A DNA stretch of 64,000 nt from Terrimonas_A sp036262095. Lineage in GTDB: Bacteria; Bacteroidota; Bacteroidia; Chitinophagales; Chitinophagaceae. The position numbers and the translations under genes were made by a program. The notes under the pieces are model-generated. The model saw nothing but the letters and a program-made list of their open reading frames with translations, made no database searches and was not told where the DNA came from. Every line of letters starts with the position of its first letter. Within the stretch, counting starts at the first letter, position 1. The DNA is taken from assembly GCA_036262095.1 (NCBI GenBank), contig DATAJQ010000054.1, positions 1 to 64,000 of the forward strand, in the 5' to 3' direction. Shown here piece by piece: positions 43,631-52,893 of this stretch.

Positions 43631-44038
43631 TCAGGCTGTTTGGCCCAAAGGAGGCGCACCGCTGAAATCAATAAAGCCATGCGTTTCAGGATCGACATTG
43701 TCGTCATTGGCATTTGATGTGCTCCACAATAATTTAATCTTTCCTTCCATTAGTTTGCGGTACTTATCGCTGAATGTAAATACGCCATCCTTTAATGTAA
43801 TCGTATGCCTGTCGAATGAAATGATCCTGTTCAATGCCACCAGTGTTGACCGGTTTACCCGGCAAAACTGGTCGGCAGGCAGGATCGTTTCCAATTGTTT
43901 AATACTCAGGAAAGGGATATAAATACCATGATCTGTCACGATCTTCACGTGATGATCAAGCGATAAGATGTAACGGATCTCGGTGATAGCAATACGGATA
44001 TATTTCTTCTTAAGATGAATGAAAAAAAAGGATTGCAT
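43631..44038 (-). CDS. Stand-alone LytTR DNA-binding protein, paralogue 1
   Basis: 135 aa. Only a LytTR domain is present: MQSFFFIHLKKKYIRIAITE, IRYILSLDHHVKIVTDHGIY, FLSIKQLETILPADQFCRVN and RSTLVALNRIISFDRHTITL. No receiver domain. The start is almost identical to that of paralogue 2 (60941), which keeps MQSFFFIHLKKK and LSLKQLETILPGDSFSRVN. Such proteins bind direct repeats at promoters. A short hairpin with a GTCT loop lies about 290 bp upstream and has a sister beside paralogue 2. Confidence 0.92.
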   Translation of the reverse strand: MQSFFFIHLKKKYIRIAITEIRYILSLDHHVKIVTDHGIYIPFLSIKQLETILPADQFCRVNRSTLVALNRIISFDRHTITLKDGVFTFSDKYRKLMEGKIKLLWSTSNANDDNVDPETHGFIDFSGAPPLGQTA

Positions 44039-44148
44039 GGTTTAATGATTTTACAGGATAAGAAATTGATAACCGACAATGATCTCTGGAAACTAGAAAA
44101 ACAGCGGGTAATATCATGCAGGCAATCTGCTGCAGGCGAGCGCGAGCA

Positions 44149-44304
44149 TCAGGCAAACATAGCGGTTGCGCTGATCATTAAAATACTTATTGGGATAATC
44201 CGGGCGCATAAGTTCATGAAAAGATAATTCAGCAAAGCAGCACAAACAAGCCACAAATAGGCACCAAGCCCGATTCCCGCCGTAAACAGGTAATCCACAG
44301 ACAT
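44149..44304 (-). CDS. Possible small hydrophobic membrane protein
   Basis: 51 aa from the ATG at 44304; an in-frame GTG at 44340 lies in the loop side of the hairpin. The sequence MSVDYLFTAGIGLGAYLWLV and ALLNYLFMNLCARIIPISIL is almost all hydrophobic with one or two helices. Nothing similar is recognised. It would be transcribed ahead of LytTR paralogue 1. Reading-frame reality is doubtful; composition alone can produce such a frame. Confidence 0.25.
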   Translation of the reverse strand: MSVDYLFTAGIGLGAYLWLVCAALLNYLFMNLCARIIPISILMISATAMFA

Positions 44305-44325
44305 GAGACCAATATGGCTTATATA

Positions 44326-44347
44326 GGGGGAAGTAGACACCTCCCCC
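44326..44347 (-). promoter_or_regulatory. GTCT-loop hairpin, copy 1
   Basis: On the minus strand GGGGGAGGT pairs with ACTTCCCCC (nine pairs, one of them G-T) around the loop GTCT. On the plus strand the same position would be an A-C mismatch, so the structure is complete only in a minus-strand RNA. Copy 2 is at 60451-60470, with the same loop and a different stem. Confidence 0.65.
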
Positions 44348-44591
44348 GTTGCTTCACATGAGAAAACGAAAAAACCAAGATGCTAAAACACTAAATTTTA
44401 TCAGATTTCAGGCAAAATAGTACAGGTCATTCTGTAAAAACCTTTCACTGCATAAACCGGCAGGCCGGCAACGTGAACTGCCTTTAATCACTTTTTTAAT
44501 AAAAAATTAGTAACAAAGAAGTTATTTTGCCGTCCTATATAAATCATCTTTATTCTAAATTTATTTTTTGTTAACCTGAGTAAGCGCCTTA

Positions 44592-47264
44592 ATGGACAAG
44601 CAGGATCGTATATGGCAGCTATATGCACGGAAAATGGCCAACGAAGCATCTGAGGAAGAATTGCGGGAGTTGGCCGACCTGATCAGGGATGATCCGTCTA
44701 TGGATATGCAATTGCAACTGCTGACAGAATTCTGGAACAGTAGTCCTCCTATACGGTCAACTGAAAATGATGAGGCATTCAACCGGATCATCATGCAGGC
44801 GGAAGAACCGGAAAACACTCCTCTCAGGGCCTTCAAACCAGTGGTCAAGGCGAAAACACCCGAAACAAAGCCACGCGTAACGCCCAGGCTCCGGTCTTTC
44901 AATAAAGGAATCCTTCATAATTATGCAGCAGTTGCCTGGCGCAACCTGGTGCGTAATAGAAGTTTTTCGATCATCAATATTACAGGACTGGCCCTGGGAA
45001 TGGTAAGTGCAGTGGTGATCCTGCTCTGGATATTCCACGAATTGAGCGTTGACCAGTTCCATTCAAAAAAAGACCGGGTTTACCAGGTATTGAGCCGGGG
45101 CTCATTCGACGGCAAAGTGGGGGTTTGGGAAACAACTCCCAAGCCATTGATGGCAACCCTGAAAAACGATTACCCCCAGGTAGAAACTGCCGCACGCATC
45201 AATTGGGTAAGCGTATTTGTGTTGCATGCAGGCAGCCAGCAATTGCAGGTACCAGGTTTTTTTACCGATCCTGATTTTTTCAACATATTCGATTTTCCGC
45301 TGCTGAAAGGAGATCCCAAAACCGCCCTAAGCAATGAATACTCCATTGTTCTTACGGAAAAAATGGCAAAGAACCTGTTTGGCAACACAGATGTAATGGG
45401 ACATACCCTCCGAATAGACAGCAGCGATTATTTTACTGTCACCGGTATAGTTAAGGATCTTCCTTCCAACACAGACTTTAATTTCAATTATCTCCTGCCC
45501 TGGAGCTATATGAAAAAAGTGGGTTGGGAAGATACGCTTTGGCATGCCAACAATGTACAAACCTTTGCACTGCTAAAGCCTGGTGTCACAGAACAAACAG
45601 CCAATAAGCTTTTTGCCAATATCGTCCGGAAGCATTCCGGGTTGGATAATGAGTTGTTTGTGCACCCAATGACCAAATGGCATCTTTACTCCAATTTTGA
45701 GAATGGGGTAAGTTCAGGCGGAAATATTGAAATGGTACATCTCTTCAGCATCATTGCCGGCTTTATATTACTGATCGCCTGTATCAATTATGTGAATATG
45801 AGCACGGCCAGGAGTCAGAAAAGGGCACGTGAAGTAGGCATCCGGAAGGTGGTGGGCGCCGGCAGAGGTTCACTCATCACACAATTTCTTGGAGAGTCCA
45901 TCCTGATAGCTTTCCTGGCCGGGATTATCGCATTGGGGCTGCTTCAGCCCACACTGATCGGCTTCAATCATCTCATCAACGCGAAACTTTCAATCCCTTA
46001 TAGCAGTATTACTTTCTGGCTTACGACAATAGGATTTATCCTGTGCACCGGAGTACTTGCCGGTATCTACCCGGCTTTTTACCTGTCTTCTTATGAACCG
46101 GTGCGCGTACTGAAAAGCAATTTCAAAAGGATAAAGATCTTTGTCACTCCCCGGAAATTACTGGTCACTCTTCAATTTTCCTTTGCTATCATACTGATCA
46201 TTTGCACCATCGTTATTTATCGGCAGATCAGGCATACACAACAAAGAGACCCCGGTTATAACGGAGCTGGTCTTGCCTATATGTATGTAAAGGGAGAAAT
46301 GGAAAAGAATTATCCGCAGATAAGGGAAGACCTGATCAAAAGCGGGGCCATCATCAGCATCGCCAGGTCAAATTGCCCAATTACGGATATATGGGGTGTA
46401 TCGGATGCCTACCAATGGGAAGGGCAGCCCTCAGGCAAACGTTCGATAATAATCAATTATACTGCAGATAAAAATTATGCGTCAACGGTTGGTCTGAAAT
46501 TGTTGCAAGGCCGTGATATAGATGTATACACCTACCCTTCCGATTCCTCGGCAGTGCTACTCAACCAGGCTGCAGTGAAACTGATGGGCTTTACAAATCC
46601 TATTGGCCAGCACATCAAGGAATATGACCGCGATCTTCAAGTGGTAGGGGTTGTCAATAATTTTATTCCAAACAGACCTTACCAGGCTTTTATGCCGGCC
46701 GCTTTCCGGGGAGATACTAAACATTTCGGCGCCATTTCGTTCAGGCTTAACCGGGAAAATGAGAGGGAAGACAATCTTGCCACGATCGCCGGCGTGTTTA
46801 AAAAATATAATTCCGAATATCCTTTTGAGTGTTTTTTTGCTGATGATACCTATGCGCTCAAATTCCGCTACGAAAAAAAATTAGCTACGCTGGCAGCACT
46901 TTTCGCCGGACTTACCATTTCCATTTCCTGCCTGGGTTTGTTTGCCCTGGCAGCCTGTATGGCCGAAAGCCGTATAAAAGAAATAGGCGTACGCAAAGTA
47001 CTTGGAGCTTCCGTGAGCAGGATCACCACATTATTGTCGAAAGATTTCTTACCACCCGTACTACTATCCATACTTATTGCCTCGCCGGTCGCATGGTGGA
47101 GTATGCACCAATGGCTGCAGGGTTTCTCTTACCGCACATCTATCAGTTGGTGGGTGTTTGTATTTGCCGCATTGCTGGTGATATTCATCGCTATTGCCAC
47201 AGTAAGCTACCAGACAGTGAAAGCAGCTTTGACCAACCCGGTGAAGAGTATCCGGACAGAATAA
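44592..47264 (+). CDS. FtsX/MacB-type ABC transporter permease with FecR-like N-terminus
   Basis: 890 aa. Residues 1-60 (RIWQLYARKMANEASEEELR, ELADLIRDDPSMDMQLQLL) look like the N-terminal anti-sigma segment of FecR proteins. After a linker comes the double MacB_PCD/FtsX arrangement common in Bacteroidota: helix SIINITGLALGMVSAVVIL, periplasmic domain, NYVNMSTARSQKRAREVGIR, KVVGAGRGSLITQFLGESIL, then a second repeat with LGLFALAACMAESRIKEIGV and RKVLGASVSRITTLLSKDF. Eight membrane helices are expected. No ATPase gene is nearby. These permeases move lipoproteins or peptides out of the inner membrane, driven by a partner ATPase. Confidence 0.9.
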   Translation: MDKQDRIWQLYARKMANEASEEELRELADLIRDDPSMDMQLQLLTEFWNSSPPIRSTENDEAFNRIIMQAEEPENTPLRAFKPVVKAKTPETKPRVTPRLRSFNKGILHNYAAVAWRNLVRNRSFSIINITGLALGMVSAVVILLWIFHELSVDQFHSKKDRVYQVLSRGSFDGKVGVWETTPKPLMATLKNDYPQVETAARINWVSVFVLHAGSQQLQVPGFFTDPDFFNIFDFPLLKGDPKTALSNEYSIVLTEKMAKNLFGNTDVMGHTLRIDSSDYFTVTGIVKDLPSNTDFNFNYLLPWSYMKKVGWEDTLWHANNVQTFALLKPGVTEQTANKLFANIVRKHSGLDNELFVHPMTKWHLYSNFENGVSSGGNIEMVHLFSIIAGFILLIACINYVNMSTARSQKRAREVGIRKVVGAGRGSLITQFLGESILIAFLAGIIALGLLQPTLIGFNHLINAKLSIPYSSITFWLTTIGFILCTGVLAGIYPAFYLSSYEPVRVLKSNFKRIKIFVTPRKLLVTLQFSFAIILIICTIVIYRQIRHTQQRDPGYNGAGLAYMYVKGEMEKNYPQIREDLIKSGAIISIARSNCPITDIWGVSDAYQWEGQPSGKRSIIINYTADKNYASTVGLKLLQGRDIDVYTYPSDSSAVLLNQAAVKLMGFTNPIGQHIKEYDRDLQVVGVVNNFIPNRPYQAFMPAAFRGDTKHFGAISFRLNRENEREDNLATIAGVFKKYNSEYPFECFFADDTYALKFRYEKKLATLAALFAGLTISISCLGLFALAACMAESRIKEIGVRKVLGASVSRITTLLSKDFLPPVLLSILIASPVAWWSMHQWLQGFSYRTSISWWVFVFAALLVIFIAIATVSYQTVKAALTNPVKSIRTE

Positions 47265-47269
47265 TCTTA

Positions 47270-47992
47270 TCATCCCTGGTTTAATTGTAGAAAATAATTT
47301 ACAGCTATCCCGGTGACAATGGAGAAGCAAACACTGATCAATGAACCGATCAACACATATTCGGTTTTCTGTTCCTGCTTTTCCTTTTCACTGAACCGCA
47401 GTAATCCTTTTGCAGTTATTAAAAGCCCGATAGCAGCATATTGATTTTGCAGCAGGAATATCAGGATCAAAGTGCGTTCCAGTATACCGATCCATTTGCC
47501 TGCATTGGCCAGGCCGGCAGCATCGGGCAGCTCTTCCCGCCATTTCCTGGTCATCTGGTCAATGGCAATTCCTGAAGGAAAACTAAGAAACAGAAAAGCC
47601 GTTGCAATTACCCAGAAAGAATAATTATCCCGGACACCAGCCAGAAAAACTGTGATATCAGGCCATTCATAGAATGCGAAACAGAAGCAGGTAAGGATAA
47701 CCACCAGATGAAGCACCTGGTCGACCAGGAAATAAATGAATACAGCCGGGCGGTAGGATTTCCAACCATCGATAAGAATATGTGTAATCGAAATAACCAG
47801 GGCAAAATACCAGTATTGCAGCCCCATAAAGATCCAGGCCACCACACCGGCTATTGCGCCGTGCAGATAAAGCGAAGGAGCAGCAAAATGCCGCTGCTGT
47901 CTTTGCATTACCCAGCTTTTGGGTTGCAGCACGAAATCAGCCAGCAAATGTGAAAGCACCAGTTTGATCAGCCAGGTAAGTGCGGAATTCAT
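47270..47992 (-). CDS. DUF3307 membrane protein
   Basis: 240 aa with several membrane helices. Family signs are KLVLSHLLADFVLQPKSWVM near the N-terminus, HGAIAGVVAWIFMGLQYWYF, and ISITHILIDGWKSY. DUF3307 proteins have an unknown function. The start overlaps the satD-like stop as ATGA, so the two proteins are translationally coupled; the same pairing of SatD with DUF3307 is known in other bacteria. Confidence 0.9.
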   Translation of the reverse strand: MNSALTWLIKLVLSHLLADFVLQPKSWVMQRQQRHFAAPSLYLHGAIAGVVAWIFMGLQYWYFALVISITHILIDGWKSYRPAVFIYFLVDQVLHLVVILTCFCFAFYEWPDITVFLAGVRDNYSFWVIATAFLFLSFPSGIAIDQMTRKWREELPDAAGLANAGKWIGILERTLILIFLLQNQYAAIGLLITAKGLLRFSEKEKQEQKTEYVLIGSLISVCFSIVTGIAVNYFLQLNQG

Positions 47993-48606
47993 AAAGACAA
48001 TTGTTTAATGAAGTAATCAAATTTACTTAAAAGCTCTTGCAGCCGGTGCCATTTTGCAGCCTGCGCCTGCCGGTTGATGGTAGGCTGGGTTTTCTTTAGC
48101 TTTTTTGCTGCCTGTTGTTGCGTATGGCCCGACAATAACTCGAAAACGACCAATGCCTGCTTGGGGGTCATGGATTCAAATACATCATCTGCAAATGCAG
48201 ACAAGATCTCAAATATGTTGTTGAACAGGTCATGCTCGGTTGTAATAACAAGCAGGCTGTTTTTGCTTTCCATAGTATCAAAAGCACGGCCCGATAATAT
48301 GAAGGGAATGCCTTTAGCTGAAGATAGCTGACGGACCGGCGAAGTTTGAACAGCAATGCCTATACTTTGACGGATATCAAAGCTGACACCAGGCTGTTCT
48401 ATTTTCCGGGCAGCACAGCGTATTAAAAAAGCGATCCGCAGCGATGCTGAAGCATCTTTTATATATACCTGGAAACTATCTCCCCTGTATACTGAATAAG
48501 GATAAGCTTCCGCTATTTTTGCGACGTCCTTATACAACCTGCTCTCCTCTTTTTTTTGTAAAAGAGTGGAACGAACAAAATCCCCGGTTATAACAGCATT
48601 CAGCAT
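47989..48606 (-). CDS. SatD family protein with C-terminal helix-turn-helix
   Basis: 205 aa. N-terminal AVITGDFVRSTLL, then YRGDSFQVYIKDASASLRIA and FDIRQSIGIAVQTSPVRQLS as in the SatD family. The C-terminal part has a helix-turn-helix, MTPKQALVVFELLSGHTQQQ and AAKKLKKTQPTINRQAQAAK, so it should bind DNA. A 12-bp perfect inverted repeat lies 38 bp upstream of its start, a good candidate for autoregulation. SatD proteins were named from streptococcal SRP-linked acid-tolerance loci; their biochemical role is unknown. Confidence 0.88.
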   Translation of the reverse strand: MLNAVITGDFVRSTLLQKKEESRLYKDVAKIAEAYPYSVYRGDSFQVYIKDASASLRIAFLIRCAARKIEQPGVSFDIRQSIGIAVQTSPVRQLSSAKGIPFILSGRAFDTMESKNSLLVITTEHDLFNNIFEILSAFADDVFESMTPKQALVVFELLSGHTQQQAAKKLKKTQPTINRQAQAAKWHRLQELLSKFDYFIKQLSL

Positions 48607-48617
48607 ATCAGATAATT

Positions 48618-48669
48618 TATAGCTAAATTAAGCTATTTTTTGAAATTATAGCTAAAATTAGCTATAATT
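48618..48669. promoter_or_regulatory. SatD-type operator: perfect 12-bp palindrome plus a second imperfect copy
   Basis: AATTATAGCTAA (48644-48655) and TTAGCTATAATT (48658-48669) are exact reverse complements with a 2-bp spacer. A second, imperfect pair of the same half-site (TATAGCTAA and TTAAGCTA) is at 48618-48635, nearer to the start codon. Two adjacent dimer sites before a gene encoding a helix-turn-helix protein suggest cooperative autoregulation. Confidence 0.62.
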
Positions 48670-48805
48670 ATAAATTATAGTAAAAAAATGCTATATACTT
48701 CCTAAAAAGGGATTTTACCGATCTGCTTTTCGCCTGAATAAAATATATGAGCAGGCATTGTTGAAAAAAATGATTGGTATTCGATCAAATATCATATAAA
48801 GCAAT

Positions 48806-48814
48806 TACTTTTGC
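48806..48814 (+). promoter_or_regulatory. -7 promoter element of the ECF sigma gene
   Basis: TACTTTTGC matches the Bacteroidota consensus TAnnTTTGY exactly. A TTTG-like -33 element at the best distance is not clear. The start codon lies about 145 bases downstream, which leaves a long leader. Confidence 0.4.
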
Positions 48815-48957
48815 CCGGGGTTATCGTGATACATTAAAGCAGTTAAACTTCCAGGTCCCCGGCAGGCTGAAGAATCTTATTACGGAATTGCTGCTGAGCC
48901 CTACGCTTCTTTCATTTTTCTCCTGTCTTATTATTCACAATTAAGATCATCATCACC

Positions 48958-49521
48958 ATGAAAACTGATTTCTCAGGCAGGAACCTGGAAAGCTATGCGC
49001 CGGCCTTTCAGCAAGGGGACATGGAAGGAATAAAAATCCTTTTTACCACCTGGTATACTCCTTTATGTGCTTACATTGATTCATTGATACAGCACAAAGC
49101 TGTTTCAGAGGAAATTGCTTCCGAAGCATTTGTCAAAACATGGCATCACCGGCAGCAGCTCAGTTCGGTCAATGCAATCAGAGCTTACCTGTTCACCATT
49201 GCCAAAAGGGATGCTTTCCGCTGGCAACAGTGGCAACAAAAAAACAGGGCCATTTCTTTACCTGATCAATTACCCGCCATCCAGGAGCCTGACCATCACA
49301 GTTGCATGGTCAGGATCGAAACACTCCGCTTACTGCATAAAGCCATCAGGGAACTGCCTCCCCGCTGCCGGCAGGTGTTCCAGTTGCTATACGTACAAGG
49401 CAAAAAAACTGCAGAAGTGGCGAAAGAACTGGCCATATCCCCTTATACAGTCAGGGCGCAAAAAGCAAGAGGGTTAAATCTGTTGCGGCCCAGGCTGCTT
49501 TCTTTTTTCGCTGATCAATAA
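48958..49521 (+). CDS. FecI-type ECF RNA polymerase sigma factor
   Basis: 187 aa. Sigma-70 region 2 is at about 10-80 (FTTWYTPLCAYIDSLIQHKA, EEIASEAFVKTWHHRQQLSS and AIRAYLFTIAKRDAFRW), and region 4 at about 120-180 (LLHKAIRELPPRCRQVFQLL, YVQGKKTAEVAKELAISPYT and VRAQKARGLNLLRPRL). In Bacteroidota such factors are kept inactive by a FecR anti-sigma whose gene follows and is itself controlled by an STN-type SusC. Here no FecR follows: the next gene is convergent. The only FecR-like segment in the window is in the permease 1.7 kb upstream. Confidence 0.94.
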   Translation: MKTDFSGRNLESYAPAFQQGDMEGIKILFTTWYTPLCAYIDSLIQHKAVSEEIASEAFVKTWHHRQQLSSVNAIRAYLFTIAKRDAFRWQQWQQKNRAISLPDQLPAIQEPDHHSCMVRIETLRLLHKAIRELPPRCRQVFQLLYVQGKKTAEVAKELAISPYTVRAQKARGLNLLRPRLLSFFADQ

Positions 49522-49760
49522 TAGCTGCCGGGAAAAACGTCCCCCTCCGGAAAGAAGGGGAAACGTTTACATGTAACAGTTAAAAAACTCCGGTTCATAC
49601 CGTTTTTTAACCTTTTCACTTCATTTTATCCACTATCTGTTCAAATAGTATTGCAGGAATCAAAACACCGTTGTATCCTTGCACTGGTTTTTCATAGGAT
49701 ATTGGATTTTAAACGGGGCAGGATGTCTATCCAGCCCTTTTTTTATGCCTATATACAAAG

Positions 49761-49793
49761 AAAAAAGGGGCGCTAAAAAGCGCCCCCTTTTTT
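49761..49793. terminator. Bidirectional terminator between sigma factor and T9SS surface protein genes
   Basis: GGGGCGCT (49767-49774) and AGCGCCCC (49779-49786) make a perfect 8-bp GC-rich stem around AAAA. A run of A precedes it and a run of T follows, so it works for both convergent genes. Confidence 0.88.
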
Positions 49794-49812
49794 CCCGGTA
49801 CTCACATTGTCA

Positions 49813-52800
49813 TTATCGGTTAAAGATCAGCCGAACCGTTCCCACTTTGTTATTATTCTCATCATGAAGTGTTGCCATATATATGCCGGGCTGCAGATCA
49901 CCCTTCCGGTTCAATACTTCAGTTTGCTGATGTTCGAGAAGATTGACTTTTCTCATCTCCAGCAATACACCAGCCGTGTTGTAAAGCCGCAGGATATAAT
50001 TGCCTTTTTCATATCCCGTTAACCGGATATTGATCTGCTGGCGTGCAGGGTTTGGTGCTGCTGTTATCAAACCAGACAGTTTTTCACCGAATTGCACCAG
50101 CGCCGTGTTGGAATAAGTGAACCTGGTATTATCATCTACCATACGCAGGCGGTAATAGTTATTGCCATAAGCAGGCCTTTCATCAACGTAGGTATAGACA
50201 TTTTTCTGCTCCCCTCTGGTAAACACTACCGCAATAACAGAGAAGTTAATACCATCCGTGCTGCGCTCCAGTTCATACCTGTTCAGGCCGATCTCATCTG
50301 TTGTCGTCCATTCAAGTTTCACTTTGCTGTCTGCTTTTTCTCCTTTGAAATTAAGGAGAGTAACAGGCAATGTACCTCCGCAAAGACCGCTATTGAACGT
50401 GTATGTTTTTCCGATACCGTTATTATCGGTTGTGAAGCCAAGTAAGGTACCGACTGTATTACCAAGGTTCAGTAAGCCAACACCAAAATCAAGTGTATTG
50501 GCAGGACCACCTACAATAGAACGGATAAGCTGTGTAGCGCCATTTGTCCGGCCTGCACCTGCAACGCTGTAACCAACCAGTGAAGTAGCGTTTGTACCAA
50601 GTAAAGGTGAAACGGTGGGGGTAACGGACCATGCAGGCGTCGGCACATAAGTTCCACCCGCCTGGCCCCGGTAAATATAGGCAGCGCCACCTGTTACATT
50701 GGCTCCTATGAGGGGGACGTTGGTAGACAAAGGCTCACCCACAATAATATCAGCAAAACCATCACAATCCACGTCCATTGTGTTGTCAATGCTTGCAGCA
50801 TACATCGCGGACAGATCGAGGATCTGGCCTGATCCCTGCAACAGTGTAAGCAGGGAAGCTGAGCGTGGTGAATTTAATGTTTGAATAGCGCCAATGGGAG
50901 TGCTGGGGCTGGTTGCACCGGTCTGTTTAGCAAACACACTCAATGTACCTGCTTTTAATTGCAGGCCTCCTACGATATTGCTCAGTATGCTTGATAAAGG
51001 AGCACCGATCAGGATATTACCATTCTTTGCACCGGCTGCATCTTCCACGCCGCGGACTGAATAACCAAAAAGATTTGCCGCATTGCTTAAAAGGCCGGAG
51101 GGATTAGCCTGCAATCTTGCAGCAGGCGATGTACTTACTCCTGTGGCAGCACCGTTGCCAGCAAAGACATAAGCAGAGCCCCCCAGCACCTGGCCTGAAA
51201 GAAGATTGGACACAACGGAAGCCAGGCTAAGACCACTGGTAAGTGTGCCCAGATTAACTCCTGCAGGAGCACTTACCACTACATCACTGATCCCATCGTT
51301 TGTATAATTACCGATTCCATCTACACTATATCCGAATAGAAGTCCATCAATCTGCCCGTTCAATACAGGAGTAAGTAAGGGGCCTGCTACCAGCCACAGG
51401 GTATTTCCAAGCGGCAACGCTTCTACAAGGCTCTGAACTGTAGCACCAAGACCAAGCAAACTACCCGTGGGAGGATCCAGCGAACGGATCGTTGTAAATG
51501 TATTGGTAGGGTTGCTTAGGTATACAAAAGCTCCACCGGTCTTTATACTGCTGAGCCCTGAAACTCTTGCATAAGTAGGCGCACCCGCAATGATCTCACC
51601 TTTACCATCACCATTCATATCCCCTGTTACGGCTACAGAAAACCCTAATAGTGCATTAAGTGTGATAGTTGTGGAGGTCAGTTCTGCAGTAGATAAACTC
51701 AGACTAAGCGTATAACCCGGGAAAGCGCTCGCAAGAGTGGCACCATTATAAAGATAGACCCGGCCTACCTGTCCGCTGATATTTGGTCCGCTGAAATTAA
51801 GTGTTATGGTTTCCAATGGAGCACCCACCACAATATCTGGCACATTATCACCAGTTACATCACCTGCTGATATGCTGATCCCGAATAAACCACCGCCAAT
51901 TCCTACACTGGGTTGCAATACATGATCAGGAGTAGCAGACAAACCGGTGCTGGAACCATGATAAATGAATACGGCTCCTACTCCCAGAAGGCCGCCTGTA
52001 CCAGATACCACATCGGCCATCCCTGGTGCGCCTACGGCCACATCATCATAACCATCACTATTAATATCTCCAATACCTGCAACGGTGTAGCCGTATAAGC
52101 TCTGCACCTGCAATTGAAGCGTGTTCAGTAAAGCCGGTAAAACACCATCAGCAGAGGTTGTCCACTCAGGAGTTTTGTTGAGCGGGTCTACTGTTACAGG
52201 ATAAACCGCATTCCTGTCGTCAACAACCAGTGAAAGCTGCTGACCTTTTTCATCCAGTTCCATATATGCGGGCAAAACCTGGTGCCTGGCGTCCCATACC
52301 TTGAGATCGTCATAGGTCAGTTTTGTACGGTTTTCACCAGACTCGCTTTCATACACCAGTTGTTGGCCGTTTATAAGTTTTGCTTTTAAACGGGATTGGA
52401 GGGACAATTTTATTTTCAAGTGCCCCTCCCCTCCCGGATTTTCATGGATAATGAAATTCTGCCGTAAGCCATTCACGTCATTCCTGTACTCCACATCGGC
52501 AAAGCCGAAGTGTTGTACTAATGTGCTGTTGCTTTTCTCAGTTTTCCTAGGGATAGTAAATTTAAACGGAGCGTCGTTTCGTCCCACTGATTTCAGCGTG
52601 AACACAACATTCCAGTCAGCATCATCCGCTTTCAGCTTCATGGAACGGGCTGTGTAACCATTGGGCTGGATAAGGAATGCTGCACGGTTGGCCGGATTGA
52701 CTACATGAAAAGTACGATTGTCCGATGACCGGAAATCATACTCGAAGTCTTTGATCCAGGCTGCCGCGTTGGAATACCATCCATCGGTGGCGCTTTCCGG

Positions 52801-52893
52801 TCGTAAAGGAGGTTTAGGGGAAATTTGCTGGGCTGAGGCTTGTAATAAGCTAAATAAAAAGGCAAGTGTTGCCGTGTAGAGCTTTGCTTTCAT
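49813..52893 (-). CDS. Large FG-GAP repeat surface protein with T9SS C-terminal sorting domain
   Basis: 1026 aa from the ATG at 52893, which opens a signal peptide (ATLAFLFSLLQASAQ). The upstream extension to 53007 is leader sequence. Residues about 250-860 hold six or seven FG-GAP blades of integrin-alpha type (VAGIGDINSDGYDDVAVGAP, SAGDVTGDNVPDIVVGAP, AVTGDMNGDGKGEIIAGAP, VDCDGFADIIVGEP), whose DxNxDGxxD loops bind calcium. A fibronectin-like region (LLNFKGEKADSKVKLEWTT) and a type A sorting domain (AAPNPARQQINIRLTGYEKG, GIYMATLHDE) follow. It is exported by the type IX system and probably displayed on the cell surface as an adhesin. Confidence 0.94.
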   Translation of the reverse strand: MKAKLYTATLAFLFSLLQASAQQISPKPPLRPESATDGWYSNAAAWIKDFEYDFRSSDNRTFHVVNPANRAAFLIQPNGYTARSMKLKADDADWNVVFTLKSVGRNDAPFKFTIPRKTEKSNSTLVQHFGFADVEYRNDVNGLRQNFIIHENPGGEGHLKIKLSLQSRLKAKLINGQQLVYESESGENRTKLTYDDLKVWDARHQVLPAYMELDEKGQQLSLVVDDRNAVYPVTVDPLNKTPEWTTSADGVLPALLNTLQLQVQSLYGYTVAGIGDINSDGYDDVAVGAPGMADVVSGTGGLLGVGAVFIYHGSSTGLSATPDHVLQPSVGIGGGLFGISISAGDVTGDNVPDIVVGAPLETITLNFSGPNISGQVGRVYLYNGATLASAFPGYTLSLSLSTAELTSTTITLNALLGFSVAVTGDMNGDGKGEIIAGAPTYARVSGLSSIKTGGAFVYLSNPTNTFTTIRSLDPPTGSLLGLGATVQSLVEALPLGNTLWLVAGPLLTPVLNGQIDGLLFGYSVDGIGNYTNDGISDVVVSAPAGVNLGTLTSGLSLASVVSNLLSGQVLGGSAYVFAGNGAATGVSTSPAARLQANPSGLLSNAANLFGYSVRGVEDAAGAKNGNILIGAPLSSILSNIVGGLQLKAGTLSVFAKQTGATSPSTPIGAIQTLNSPRSASLLTLLQGSGQILDLSAMYAASIDNTMDVDCDGFADIIVGEPLSTNVPLIGANVTGGAAYIYRGQAGGTYVPTPAWSVTPTVSPLLGTNATSLVGYSVAGAGRTNGATQLIRSIVGGPANTLDFGVGLLNLGNTVGTLLGFTTDNNGIGKTYTFNSGLCGGTLPVTLLNFKGEKADSKVKLEWTTTDEIGLNRYELERSTDGINFSVIAVVFTRGEQKNVYTYVDERPAYGNNYYRLRMVDDNTRFTYSNTALVQFGEKLSGLITAAPNPARQQINIRLTGYEKGNYILRLYNTAGVLLEMRKVNLLEHQQTEVLNRKGDLQPGIYMATLHDENNNKVGTVRLIFNR

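Larger units (their letters stand above)
44039..44591. other. 553-bp region with a hairpin and a possible small membrane protein
   Basis: The DNA lies between the divergent LytTR paralogue 1 and the FtsX-type gene. It holds a possible 51-aa hydrophobic frame (44149-44304, minus) and the hairpin at 44326-44347, listed separately. The part 44348-44591 is A/T-rich and must contain the promoter of the permease gene; no other structure was found. Confidence 0.55.
48607..48957. other. 351-bp region between satD-like gene and sigma factor gene
   Basis: The DNA next to satD is very A/T-rich and carries the repeated TAGCTAA half-sites listed as an operator. The part near the sigma gene holds a good -7 element. 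No coding frame was seen. Confidence 0.6.
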
